A DNA stretch of 36,124 nucleotides from Mariaggregatimicrobium sp964498785 (GCA_964498785.1 CAZCJL010000065.1:1-36124); one strand, 5' to 3'. Counted from the first letter of the stretch, positions 17,555 through 27,700 are shown. Program-made: numbers and translations. Notes: generated by a model from the letters alone, not told the origin.

Positions 17555-18424
17555 ATGAGCAATCAACGATCAACATTAAAAAAGAAAAAGAATAGAACTA
17601 TTCAAAAATTATCGCGAAAACAGCACACTAACAGGGATGATCAGAAAGATGACGATCAATTGCTGAGTGTGCAGTTTGGTGAACGCGATGATCTGGTTCA
17701 AATTGACGGTATTGCACCGACAACGGAAATCGCGCTGAACAGTATCGGCATCCGGCGGTTTTCCGATTTTGAAAATTATACGCCACAAAGTCTTGCTGCC
17801 GCACTTGACGAACGCACCGGCACTTCTGTGTCTGCTGCGACCATTGAGCAACAGAACTGGATTGAGCAGGCAAAAACGCTGGCTGGTGACAAAACAGAGC
17901 CGGGTGATGTTTCTCAGAAAGTTGAGACAACCAGTACACCAGACAATTCGGAAAATGACAACAAAAACAGTTCGGATAGTAATATTTCGGATAGCGATGG
18001 AAAAGTGGCGCAACAAGATTCATTAGCCGTTGCTGTAGCAAAATCAGAAGTGAAATTTGATATTCGAATCAGTCATCTTCAATTTGTCCGGACTGATGAT
18101 TTAATCAATGGTGATGCATCCGGTCAAAATATAATTCGCGCTGTAATTGACTGCGAGCTAATTGGGGACAGGGCATCGGAATTTGCCGTCATGCAATTGC
18201 CACTGTGCGCCCAGATTCACTCTATTGAAATTGATACACACCGGATTGACCTGGTGGTTCACGACACAATTTTATTACAGCCCGAACTTTTAAATTATAA
18301 TTTTGAACTTGATTTTAATATTCCAAATTTAGGGCGATATAATTTACAGGCTGTTGTCCTGTTATTGTATCAGGAGTCCGCGATTGACGTAAAGCAGGGT
18401 CCTTTACTGAAAGTGATTTCGTGA
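17555..18424 (+). CDS. Helix-hairpin-helix (DUF4332-like) protein with unknown C-terminal beta domain
   Basis: A 289-residue soluble protein. It starts with a very basic tail (TLKKKKNRTIQKLSRK). An HhH-type domain follows at about 45-113 (LVQIDGIAPTTEIALNSIGI, then FSDFENYTPQSLAAAL), as in DUF4332 and similar non-specific DNA- or protein-binding modules. A low-complexity Asn/Ser/Asp linker (about 125-155) leads to a beta-rich C-terminal domain (about 165-289) of no recognised family. The pattern of that domain faintly recalls the C-terminal half of the 263-aa protein at 15640. AGAGGAA precedes the ATG by about 8 bases, and the next gene begins 19 bases after the stop, indicating one operon. 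The basic tail plus HhH may place the protein on nucleic acid, which would make it a possible sensor or adaptor for the proteases; this is inference. Confidence 0.7.
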   Translation: MSNQRSTLKKKKNRTIQKLSRKQHTNRDDQKDDDQLLSVQFGERDDLVQIDGIAPTTEIALNSIGIRRFSDFENYTPQSLAAALDERTGTSVSAATIEQQNWIEQAKTLAGDKTEPGDVSQKVETTSTPDNSENDNKNSSDSNISDSDGKVAQQDSLAVAVAKSEVKFDIRISHLQFVRTDDLINGDASGQNIIRAVIDCELIGDRASEFAVMQLPLCAQIHSIEIDTHRIDLVVHDTILLQPELLNYNFELDFNIPNLGRYNLQAVVLLLYQESAIDVKQGPLLKVIS

Positions 18425-18443
18425 ATTTAAAACAGGTATTGTT

Positions 18444-20294
18444 ATGTATCGGAACAAATTTGACATTATAGATCCGGAGACGTGGAAGGCAGCCCGACGG
18501 GCGCTTGAGAGAGCGGTTGTGCTATATATTCAGAATCCCGATGTATCACTCATTGATCTTGGTTTCAAGGTAAATTCAATACAAAATGCCGACATCGAAC
18601 CGGAGTTGGCAGTACGCATCCACCTTCACCAGCATCTTAGCAAAGACCAGATCAAACAATTTCTCTCACAAGAGCTGAAGATGGCCTCGGAACGTATTGG
18701 ATTTGCCACTGAATTAGCGCCAGCGTCGTATCCCCTTTCACACAAGGTTAAACAACGAGATTCTCGTGCATACCGGAATTCGGGAATTGGGCTATATAAT
18801 CCGACTGCCAAACGTCAGGGGACAATCGGGGGCCTGGTACGTGACCGGCAAACCGGACAGAAATTCATTCTTACGAACTGGCATGTGCTCGCCGGAGGCG
18901 CGTATTTACAGCCCGGAAATTCTCAATCTGAAGCAAGTAAAAAATCGGATAAAATACCCGTTGTTCGAAACGCTCTGTCTGCGCGCCTTGATGCAGCAAT
19001 CGGGACACTTAGAAAAGAACACGAGAAAATTTATGAATGCTCAAATCCGGGTGAGATTGCCGGGATTGCAGTTCCTCGCCCCGGGATGCGGGTGATGAAA
19101 CGCGGCGACGGAGAAGACGTCACAACCGGGATCATTACGGGAGTGTTCGGGTATTCGGTATACTCTATTCAGGGGAAAAATCATCTGATTGGCCCCTTAA
19201 TTCATATTCATTCGGAAAATCCCGACGAGGAGCTGTGCGCATCAGGTGATTCCGGTGTCTGGTGGCTGGAACAGCAAACTCAGAAAGCCGTGGGGATGCA
19301 TTTTACAGGCATTAAAAATCGCAAAAGCGGCCTGGCATTATCCATGCCGGATATTCTGGAAGCATTAGATGTATACCTTGTTGTTGAAAAAAAGCCAATG
19401 CAACGGATTCAGCCATCTGCCACAGTAATGCCCTGTACGAACAAAAAGATCGAACCACCAGAATTATCAGAAATGGAATTACATTATTTCGATGAGCACC
19501 ATTTTCAGAAAATGCAGGTTTTAAAATTAAACGAAAATCAAATAATGCACACGAATTCATTAGAGGACGTCATGATTGGAGCTAACACTCATAACCGATT
19601 GAATAATATCGCCGCAATTAGTCAAAAACTTCTTCAGATATTTTTAATAGTTGTGACGATTTTCGTCACGCTAAGCTTTCATTCCCAGTCATCCAGGACA
19701 AAACATCAGCAGCAAGAAGTGATCGGCAAATTGCAGTATAAGTTGTCTGAACTCGGGAGAATCGTCGCTGTAGAACGGGAGCATGATAAAAGCATTCAGA
19801 AGATATTAAAAATAATCGAGCTATACAATCCGGACATGGTTTATGATTTGAAAATGGATATTGCTGAAGAAATTTATGAGATGACATTACAATACAACAA
19901 TCTGAATATTGAGTTAATTTGCGCAACCATCACACATGAATCCGCCTTAACCTGGGATCCGGAAGTTGTGTCGCCGGCCGGCGCCCTGGGATTAATGCAA
20001 ATAATTCCGGTAACCGGATATAATTTGGCAACGCAAGAGGGAATTCCCTGGGATTCGGCCGAAGTTGTGCTATTTAATCCAATCTATAACATCCGGTTGG
20101 GATGTCGCTATTTATCGTCATTAATTAAAGCCTATAGTGTTGATGGCGGCCTTGCAGCATATAATGGCGGCGAACGGCGGGCAGAACTGTGGATACGAAA
20201 AGGACGGGTGCAAGGCATTTTACATGAAGAAACAGCATTTTACGTCCCATCGATATTACGAATTTATGAGACGTTCAAGCAGATAACGATATAA
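18444..20294 (+). CDS. Trypsin-like protease fused through one membrane helix to a lytic transglycosylase
   Basis: A 616-residue bifunctional protein. Residues about 1-95 are the same N-terminal domain as in the protease at 16525 (VSLIDLGFKV, PELAVRIHL, ERIGFATEL). The S1-fold protease follows, with His147 in LTNWHVLAG, Asp183 in ARLDAAIGTL and Ser270 in CASGDSGVWW. A linker leads to one hydrophobic helix at about 396-412 (FLIVVTIFVTLSF), a short coiled region, and an SLT-type transglycosylase (about 475-610) with catalytic Glu499 in ITHESALTWDP, GALGLMQIIP and GLAAYNGG. There is no signal peptide, so the helix should act as a signal anchor: protease in the cytosol, transglycosylase at the peptidoglycan. 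Transglycosylases cut the MurNAc-GlcNAc bond. All key residues of both enzymes are present. A cytosolic protease tethered to a wall-degrading enzyme suggests signal-controlled lysis or wall remodelling. Confidence 0.88.
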   Translation: MYRNKFDIIDPETWKAARRALERAVVLYIQNPDVSLIDLGFKVNSIQNADIEPELAVRIHLHQHLSKDQIKQFLSQELKMASERIGFATELAPASYPLSHKVKQRDSRAYRNSGIGLYNPTAKRQGTIGGLVRDRQTGQKFILTNWHVLAGGAYLQPGNSQSEASKKSDKIPVVRNALSARLDAAIGTLRKEHEKIYECSNPGEIAGIAVPRPGMRVMKRGDGEDVTTGIITGVFGYSVYSIQGKNHLIGPLIHIHSENPDEELCASGDSGVWWLEQQTQKAVGMHFTGIKNRKSGLALSMPDILEALDVYLVVEKKPMQRIQPSATVMPCTNKKIEPPELSEMELHYFDEHHFQKMQVLKLNENQIMHTNSLEDVMIGANTHNRLNNIAAISQKLLQIFLIVVTIFVTLSFHSQSSRTKHQQQEVIGKLQYKLSELGRIVAVEREHDKSIQKILKIIELYNPDMVYDLKMDIAEEIYEMTLQYNNLNIELICATITHESALTWDPEVVSPAGALGLMQIIPVTGYNLATQEGIPWDSAEVVLFNPIYNIRLGCRYLSSLIKAYSVDGGLAAYNGGERRAELWIRKGRVQGILHEETAFYVPSILRIYETFKQITI

Positions 20295-20353
20295 ATTAAG
20301 CGGCACCTTTTTCGTGCATTACGCCGGAATCCGGGTACTCGCCATAGGCAGCA

Positions 20354-20776
20354 ATCTCCGCCGGGATGCGCGCCCCATTAGCCGCCGATCATAAATTGAT
20401 ATTCCGTGTTATCCCGAAAAGCATCTGCCAGCCGGCAACCGGAGTACCGGTTTTTGATAGCTGTAAGTAATCCTTTCTCCTGCTCTCCCGAGATCCGGGA
20501 CATTGTGAAAATTTGAATGATTAATTTGTAGTTCGCCATTTTGACGCTGTCGAGGTAGGAATCAAGAGTTGTGGACAGTTCGACTTCATATCCCAGTTCT
20601 TCAAGCCAGGGAACGAAAATATCGCGGCATTTTTCCGGCTCATGACCTTCCCAGCCGCCGTAGACAAATAACACTGTATTCGCTTCGCTTTCTTGTGCAC
20701 CGACGGATTCAATAGCCACAGTAATAGCCGAACAGTAAATAATTAACAATAATAATTTTAAAGTCCGTCTGAGCAT
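20354..20776 (-). pseudogene. Decayed ThuA-family (trehalose-utilization-like) exported protein
   Basis: The open part (20378-20776, 132 residues) has a signal peptide (LKLLLLIIYCSAITV) and the start of a ThuA domain: VLFVYGGWEGHEPEKC, FVPWLEELGYEVE, EQEKGLLTAIK and NTEYQFMIGG. ThuA domains are usually about twice as long. A TAA at 20378 replaces the Gln usually seen in the family motif FMVGGQW, and the same frame continues with W-G-AHPGGD, so this is a nonsense mutation. Between IK and ADAF the frame reads NRYSGCRL. The +1 frame reads TGTPVAGW, the family pattern before WHGGM, so a one-base gain in the A5 run (20451-20455 on the plus strand) and a small deletion near 20427 are inferred. Downstream coding is lost. 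The ribosome site (GGAGGGGAG) is still intact. A truncated functional protein is a less likely reading. Confidence 0.75.
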
Positions 20777-20997
20777 CTCCCCTCCGAAATTGTAAATAGA
20801 GCGCTAACAATTAGCCGTTCAGTAAATGATACTTTTAAAATTGGGATAAGTGCAAATATACAATCTTCAAAAATAAGAAGCAAGAATAATTATTAAAAAA
20901 ATGAAATTATATCCATTAGCAATGTCCTAAAACACAGATCGTTATCTTAATTTTTAAATAGCTCATTCTACAATTTTATCGGAATGTAATTTTTTGC

Positions 20998-21026
20998 TTG
21001 ACAATATCAATCAAATGTCATATTTT
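20998..21026 (+). promoter_or_regulatory. Sigma-70-like promoter candidate for the DUF1566/CBM9 giant gene
   Basis: TTGACA (20998-21003), 17 bases, then TATTTT (21021-21026), about 50 bases before the ATG at 21075, which has AAAGGAGG just upstream. Nothing else is seen in 20777-21074. Confidence 0.45.
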
Positions 21027-21074
21027 ACGGATAACTAAAATCAAGTCATTCAGTTATCAAAGGAGGAATTAGAA

Positions 21075-24000
21075 ATGAAAAAATCCAGTTTGCTGCTTCT
21101 TTGTCTATTTTTGCTCTTTTTTTTGAATCCTCTTCATGCTGAATTGGTTGATAATGGGGATGGGACCATAACTGACACGAATACGGGATTAATGTGGCTC
21201 AAAAATGCTAATTTAGCAGGCGAGACAATGACCTGGGAAGAAGCGAATGCCTGGGCAAATAATCTCAGCTATGCCGGATATGAAGACTGGCGGTTGCCTT
21301 CCGGTGAGAATCCGGATGGAACCGTATGCAATAGTCGCTCAGGTGGTGTAAACTGCACCCAAACAGAATTTTGGAGCCTGTACGGAGTGTATTTGATTAC
21401 AGTCTTCAGTCCAAGTCCTTTTACAAATATCGGACATCGCACATATTGGACAGCCACCGAATGGCCCGCGAACACTGCGAATGCCATGGCACAAGACATG
21501 GAAGACGGAGGCCAGAATGATTTCGCAAAGACGAGAACTTTTTACGCCTGGGCTGTAAGAGGTGGTTCCCAGCCTCCTGATCTCGACGCCCCGACTTCCT
21601 TAATTGCTTTAAGCAATTATGACAGGGGCATACCTATCGCCTGGAAAGCACCAACATCTCCAAATCTCAACGGATACGATATTTATCGCAGCACATCTTC
21701 CGGTGGTCCTTTTAATCGAATTGCAAGCAATGTAGCAAAAACTTATTATCGGGATAATTCGGTGGACAATGGCAGGACTTACTATTACAAAGTTAAAGCA
21801 GTGTACGATACCGGGCATAGTGGTTTCTCAAATACTGCCAGCGCTAAACCAATTGCTTCAGGTTATGAAATTTACTCAAACTGGGCAAATAATGCCCCCA
21901 CGATTGACGGTAATGTGAATACTGCTGAATGGTCTGATGCTTCCGCAGTTGATATCCGCTATCCTGGCGTTTCAGAAAATGTTATATTATATGTGATGAA
22001 TAACAGCACTCACTTATATATGGCGATTGAAGACTATAGCGACCAGCTTCTCAACAATTGGGACAATTTCAGCATGTTTATTGATGATAATTTCAATCGT
22101 GGATGGCCCATCAGCAACAATACTGCAGAGGGAATGCTAAGACTCTACTGGAATAATAGCAGCAGCTCAGCAGACCGTACTTTCCGAGGATTATACGGGA
22201 CCTGGCCAGACATCAATGGCGGCGATTGGATAACACCATCCGGTACAAACGTAAATATGAGTACTTCAGGCGAAAGATTGCAATACGAAGTTGCACTGGA
22301 TTTAAGCAGCAGTCCGCTGAACGGCGCTCCGGGTGATAATATCGGTTTATTGTTTTTTGTTTTCAATACAAATGAAAACGTTTTTACAGGATTATGGCCA
22401 AATGAACCTGAACAACTATCTCCACTTGCTGATGGAGTCCTGTGGAGTTACAATCCTTTCTGTTATGGCGATGTTTCCTTAGCATCCGCGCCGCAAGATC
22501 CTGTTCTTTCAGTCACTCCTGTTGTACTGGATTTTGGCACGACAATCAATAGCCTGTCATTCCAGGTTAGCAACAGCGGAAACGGCACATTAACATTCAA
22601 TGTCTCTTCTGTTTCAGGCAAGTCCTGGTTGACTTCGGTTGTTCCAACCAGCGGCTCTCTGGGACCTTCCGAATCAATGACAATGGTTGTTACGGTAAAC
22701 AGATCTTCACTATCGGGGACAAGTGACAGCGCTACCTTATCCGTCACATCGAACGGAGGCAATCAAAATGTGCTTATTAATATTTCCCGGGAAAGCAGCA
22801 ATTTGCCCGGAAATTGGGATTATACTTCTGGCACAGGAAACAGTGCGACAGTTGTTTTGCCTGTATCCGCAAATCCGAACATCGATGGCGTTCCTTTGCA
22901 AAACGGTGATTACGTTGGTGTTTTCACGCCGTCCGGTCTGTGCTGCGGCTGGAAACAATGGCAGGGAACGAATCTTTCGCTAACGGTCTGGGGAGATGAC
23001 GACCAGACACCTGCCGTGGATGGATTCCAATCCGGACAAACGATTCGCTACCGTGTCTACAGACTGAGTGAAGATAAAGAGTGGGAAAACGTGCAGGTTG
23101 CCTACAGCCAGGGCAGCGGCAATTATGCGGCGAATGCATTCATGGTGCTCAGCGAATTCAATGTGCTGGAAACCGTGTGCCGCAGTCTTGCGCTCAATGC
23201 CGGCTGGAATATGTTTTCACTCAATGTCAATCCGGATAATCCGGATATTAACATCGTGATGACTCCGATACTGGATGATGTTGTCATAATCAAAAACTGT
23301 GCAGGACAGACATTCATCCCGCTTTATGGGATTAATGATATCGGCGAGATCCAGTTCGATGAAGGCTATCAGGCGTATTGCAGCCAGGCGGCGACAGTCG
23401 ATGTATGCGGGCAGCCGATTGCTGTGGACACGCCAATTCCCCTGTCCGCAGGGTGGAGCATTGTCAGCTATCTGATACCTTCACCGGTGGATATTTCCAC
23501 TGCGCTGGCAACGATCAACAGCCAACTGGTGATTGCCAAGAACAATATGGGACAAACGTATATCCCCATGTACGGCATCAACGATATCGGCGATATGCAG
23601 CCGGGACAGGGATATCAGGTCTATTTGAATGCGCCTGCTACGCTGATCTATCCGGCGGCGGCAGCAGAATTAGCGCAAGAAAATAAGCCCACTGGTTTAA
23701 GAAAAACGCAGACCGGGCATTTCACATTTACTGAAGGTACCGGTGATAATGCGACGGTCGTGATAACGACAGCCTCCAATCCCCGATATTCAGACAGCAC
23801 ACCACTGGAAATTGGCGACGAGATTGGTGCGTTTACCACGGACGGAATGTGCTGCGGCGCCGCCGAATGGCAGGGTGAGAATAAAGCACTGACTATCTGG
23901 GGAGATAACAACCAGACAGCGGAGCAGGACGGATTTGTGGCAGGTGATACGTTACGTTTCCGCGTCTGGAAGAAGTCCGCAGATACGGAACATGTGGCAC

Positions 24001-24404
24001 ACGTCACATTCCAGGCTGGGCACCCGGTTACTTACACGAGCAACGGATTTTCCGTGTTAACCGATCTGGTTGCCGATGCTGAATCCAATATTGACATATC
24101 AACTGCCGAGAATCCATTAGCACCGTCGAAAAATCAATTATTCCAGAATTACCCCAACCCCTTTAATCCGGATACGCATATCCCCTACCAGCTATCCCGA
24201 CCAGCCAGAGTGATACTGAAAATTTACGATTTAAACGGCAGGCAGATTCGCACATTGATAAATGAAGAAAAATCCGCCGGGCACTACACTGCCACCTGGA
24301 ACGGCAGCGACGCATCCGGCGAGAAAGTCAGCAGCGGAATTTACCTCTACCGTCTGCAAGTGGAGAAGGATGTTTTTAGTCATAAGATGATTTTGTTGAA
24401 GTAG
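21075..24404 (+). CDS. Exported multidomain T9SS cargo: DUF1566, FN3, CBM9-like, BACON-like, CCG modules, sorting domain
   Basis: An 1109-residue secreted surface protein. The domain order is: signal peptide (1-22); DUF1566/Lcl-type domain (about 26-165: DNGDGTITDTNTGLMW, YEDWRLPSG, YWTATEW, YAWAVRGG); fibronectin type III (about 170-262); CBM9-like (about 268-475: TIDGNVNTAEWSDA); BACON-like Ig domain (about 478-575); CCG module A (about 576-698: GLCCGWKQWQG, WGDDDQTPAVDGF); two GW repeats (AGWNMFSLNV, AGWSIVSYL, each with a YGINDIG element, to about 863); CCG module B (about 873-1003: GMCCGAAEWQG, WGDNNQTAEQDGF); and a T9SS-type sorting/FlgD domain (about 1018-1109: QNYPNPFNP, IYDLNGRQI). 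AAAGGAGG precedes the ATG. The C-terminal half is duplicated in the gene at 31139. The role is probably surface display or substrate binding; no catalytic motif is seen. Confidence 0.85.
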   Translation: MKKSSLLLLCLFLLFFLNPLHAELVDNGDGTITDTNTGLMWLKNANLAGETMTWEEANAWANNLSYAGYEDWRLPSGENPDGTVCNSRSGGVNCTQTEFWSLYGVYLITVFSPSPFTNIGHRTYWTATEWPANTANAMAQDMEDGGQNDFAKTRTFYAWAVRGGSQPPDLDAPTSLIALSNYDRGIPIAWKAPTSPNLNGYDIYRSTSSGGPFNRIASNVAKTYYRDNSVDNGRTYYYKVKAVYDTGHSGFSNTASAKPIASGYEIYSNWANNAPTIDGNVNTAEWSDASAVDIRYPGVSENVILYVMNNSTHLYMAIEDYSDQLLNNWDNFSMFIDDNFNRGWPISNNTAEGMLRLYWNNSSSSADRTFRGLYGTWPDINGGDWITPSGTNVNMSTSGERLQYEVALDLSSSPLNGAPGDNIGLLFFVFNTNENVFTGLWPNEPEQLSPLADGVLWSYNPFCYGDVSLASAPQDPVLSVTPVVLDFGTTINSLSFQVSNSGNGTLTFNVSSVSGKSWLTSVVPTSGSLGPSESMTMVVTVNRSSLSGTSDSATLSVTSNGGNQNVLINISRESSNLPGNWDYTSGTGNSATVVLPVSANPNIDGVPLQNGDYVGVFTPSGLCCGWKQWQGTNLSLTVWGDDDQTPAVDGFQSGQTIRYRVYRLSEDKEWENVQVAYSQGSGNYAANAFMVLSEFNVLETVCRSLALNAGWNMFSLNVNPDNPDINIVMTPILDDVVIIKNCAGQTFIPLYGINDIGEIQFDEGYQAYCSQAATVDVCGQPIAVDTPIPLSAGWSIVSYLIPSPVDISTALATINSQLVIAKNNMGQTYIPMYGINDIGDMQPGQGYQVYLNAPATLIYPAAAAELAQENKPTGLRKTQTGHFTFTEGTGDNATVVITTASNPRYSDSTPLEIGDEIGAFTTDGMCCGAAEWQGENKALTIWGDNNQTAEQDGFVAGDTLRFRVWKKSADTEHVAHVTFQAGHPVTYTSNGFSVLTDLVADAESNIDISTAENPLAPSKNQLFQNYPNPFNPDTHIPYQLSRPARVILKIYDLNGRQIRTLINEEKSAGHYTATWNGSDASGEKVSSGIYLYRLQVEKDVFSHKMILLK
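23491..23614 (+). repeat. 124-bp stretch identical to 34974-35097 (copy 1)
   Basis: Read directly: identical base by base between the two giant genes, from ATATTTCCACTGCG to GACAGGGATA. It codes for the second GW repeat. Flanking homologous sequence is clearly more diverged, also at silent sites, so recent gene conversion fits best. Confidence 0.85.
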
Positions 24405-24436
24405 TGTGTAGGAGCCTAAATTTTAAAATCATGTAA

Positions 24437-24478
24437 ATCCGCCCGGGTTTATTCGTTATTGTTTGAACCTGGGCGGAT
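24437..24478 (+). terminator. Stem-loop after the DUF1566/CBM9 gene, probable terminator
   Basis: ATCCGCCCGGGTT (24437-24449) pairs with AACCTGGGCGGAT (24466-24478), 13 pairs with one G-T, loop 16 bases. It lies 32 bases after the stop. No clear T tract follows, so termination may need a factor, or it may protect the mRNA end. The rest of the gap to 24775 is AT-rich with no confident promoter or RNA. Confidence 0.55.
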
Positions 24479-24775
24479 GCTATTCCTTACATCAAGAACA
24501 TTATTTCATTGCAATGCCCCTTCAAGCACATCTACAAGAATTTCAAAAATAGCATTTATTTTTGATTTATCTGCAAATATTGAATATTTTTATTGATTTT
24601 TGTTTGTAAAATGTTAAATTAGGTTTTAGTAACTTCTTGCGCCTCTTCTTTGGACTTCATGCGTGTTTTTTATTTAGTGATACTCATCTATTATAAGTCT
24701 AATAAGCATTTTTAAATAATTGCATAATAATCTAACGGTATTAATTCACGAAATTGATTTTATTGGAGAGTTGAT

Positions 24776-27700
24776 ATGAAAAAATTAATTTCACTTATTA
24801 TTTTTCTAATGAGTTTAACTGCACATTATGAACTATGCTCAAAGGAAAAATCACTAGAAGGTTATACCTATATTTACGATGGTATAACTGTGTCGCCTTC
24901 CACTATTCAACAGGGTGAAAATTTTGTAGTTACATTCCGTATTCGAGAGATGAATGGCGAATCACTTACAATTAAAGAAATGACGTGCGCAATTTCAGAC
25001 CACAACAGAAAACATTTATTTGACATGAATGTCCATACTAACATTTATATTCCTCCAAATGGAACATACACTTATACCGAGAACGGCTATACACATAGCG
25101 GGTATTTAAGCAATCCGGGAACATATATAGCCGAGGCACGAGGGAGAGTGGGAGTGAATTGGTATACGTGGAGCACTACAGGAAACGGTGTAAATCCACG
25201 CACATTTTACATTACTTCAAGCATCCTTGATCCACCAATATTAACCTCTCCATCAAATGAAGGCACTCTCACCGGACCACCATACCAGTTCACGTGGCAA
25301 CCTGTGTCTGGAGCTAGTGCGTATCAGCTTAAAATTGCTGACAATCCCACTTTCATTGATCCGCTCCTTAATGATCAAAATATTTCAGGATCAGCCACTA
25401 GTTATAACACGAATATAAACCTGAACTACGGACAGACATATTATTGGCAGATGAGAACACTCAATTCGTCTGGCACTCAGTGGGGAACATGGGGACAGTA
25501 CCGCTCATTCACACCAACGCAGGTTGAATTACCGCCACCGAATTTGCTATCCCCCTCAAACGGAGAAAATCTTACTGGTCCCCCCTATAAATTTACATGG
25601 CAAATGGTCTCAGGGGCTGGCGGATATCAGCTAAAACTGTCAACTGACCCGCTATTTAATACAACTATTTTTAACGATAACAGCATCGCTGCAACCTCGA
25701 ATACTTATGAATATAATGAAACATTAACTTATGGAATTAAGCATTACTGGCAAATGCGAACGTTGAATAGTTCTGGTACCGCTTGGGGAGATTGGTCGCC
25801 AACTGGAAATTTCATTCCGCAATCATCGACAGACAATCTAGAATTGATATACCCCGCTCCAAACCAAACCGTTGTAACTGACAAATTTACTTTTCGTTGG
25901 TCTGATGTGGGTGCAAAAAGGTACGAATTATATGTTGATAACAACAGTGGGCTTGGATCGCCAGAAATTTCCTCACAACACTTCAGTAAGCTTAATAATT
26001 GTACTGAAAGCGAGTTCGAGATATGCGGTAACTGGCTTCAACAAAATTTTTATTTCTGGAAAGTAATAGCAGAGATGCCCGATGGTCGGAAAATAGAATC
26101 TGCGACAGGTCGATTTACTTATACTCCGCCAACTGTATCTTCTCCATTATGGCAACCGCTTTATCGATTGTATAATTCTTCGATAAATGACCATTTTTAC
26201 TGCTCCAGCGATAGCCACAGGACAATCGCACAGAACTCAAATTATAAAGATGAACGAGTCGAGGGATTTATTTCGACAAAACGGTTCAATAGTGATGCAA
26301 TGGTTGAAATTTTCCGGTTTTGCGATTCAGAGCATAAATGTCACTATTATACAACTGATCCAGCAATAAAAGACAGTAAAATTGCAGATGACAAATTAAT
26401 CTATGAAGGTATTACAGGGTTTGCGTACAAATATCCGGCTAAAGGACTTACAAAGCTATACTGTCTCCGAAGAATTTTTGATTCCAATAATTACGATTAT
26501 TTCTATACGATCAGTCAATTTGAGCGTGATCATGCAAACTCTATACAATTTGAATTACAAACTGACTTCGAATGTTACGTATCCATGGATGGCGATGAAG
26601 GGATGATCCCCTTTCTTGAATCGCATCTTCATGTCGGTAATGGAATGAATCCACAGAATGGTAATTTTCAATGTTACAACAAAACAAGCTTCAATATGCC
26701 AAGCATTGGGTTACCACTCATATTCGCACATACATACAATTCAAAAAATGTCCATTTAGCAGATCATATCTCTCCCATGGGACCCGGTTGGACACACACT
26801 TATAATATTTATTTGATAAAAACGGGAGACTTTATCGCTGTTTACTGGTCAGATGGAAGCATACATTTATATAATAATAATACACTGGAATGCCTTTCTA
26901 TTGGTGTTTATGATTATTTGCACAAGTTGAGTGGCGGGAAATATAGTATAGAGAAAAAAAATCAGATGGAGTATTATTTTGAACAGCTCCCGAATTCTTC
27001 GCCGGATTCACCCTATATGCTAAAATATATTGAAGATCGAAATGGAAACAAAATTACCTGTGACTATTATGAGACTCAATATCCTAAACTTAAAACTGTC
27101 ACCGGTACGACGAATCGCCTACTTACATTGAGTTACAATTCAGAAAATAAAATTATATCAGTCAACGAAAATGGATTACATCGACAAATCAGATTCAGCT
27201 ATGATAATTATCAAAATCTTTCTTCTTTTACCGATGCTGAGAATAATAGAACTGAATATACGTATGATACAAACAATCCCAAAGATCATCAGTTGACAAG
27301 AATTAAGCTGCCAAAAGGAAATATAATCGATAACAACTATGAAGATCGAAAAATAAAAAGCCAAACGTTTGGGCGAGTTTCTCTATCGCTCGATTATCAG
27401 GGCTCGAAGACGATTGTCGAAGATACCAAAATGGGCTATAAAATCGAATGTGAACAAAACTCAAATAATGTTCTAACGAGAATTATTGATGCCAGCGGTA
27501 CTGTTGGTGATAGAGAGTACTATTACACTGATTCGAGACATCCAACAAAACCTACCCGCATCAAGGACAATCTGGGAAATTATACTTATATTACGTATGA
27601 TGGCAGAGGAAATATTACCGAAACCCGTCAGCCAGAATCTGCAACGCATAAATATCGTTATAACAGTTTTAATGATGTTACGACATATACTGATCCAGAA

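Noticed and set aside
17609..18041. Two minus-strand frames of about 135 residues opposite the HhH gene
   Set aside because: Both are antisense to a gene with a good ribosome site and recognisable domain, and both are rich in Arg, Cys and Gln runs typical of shadow frames.
20294..20353. Further ThuA coding beyond AHPGGD
   Set aside because: A short open stretch exists in another frame (AAYGEYPDSGVMHEKG), but it does not match the family pattern well enough to extend the pseudogene.
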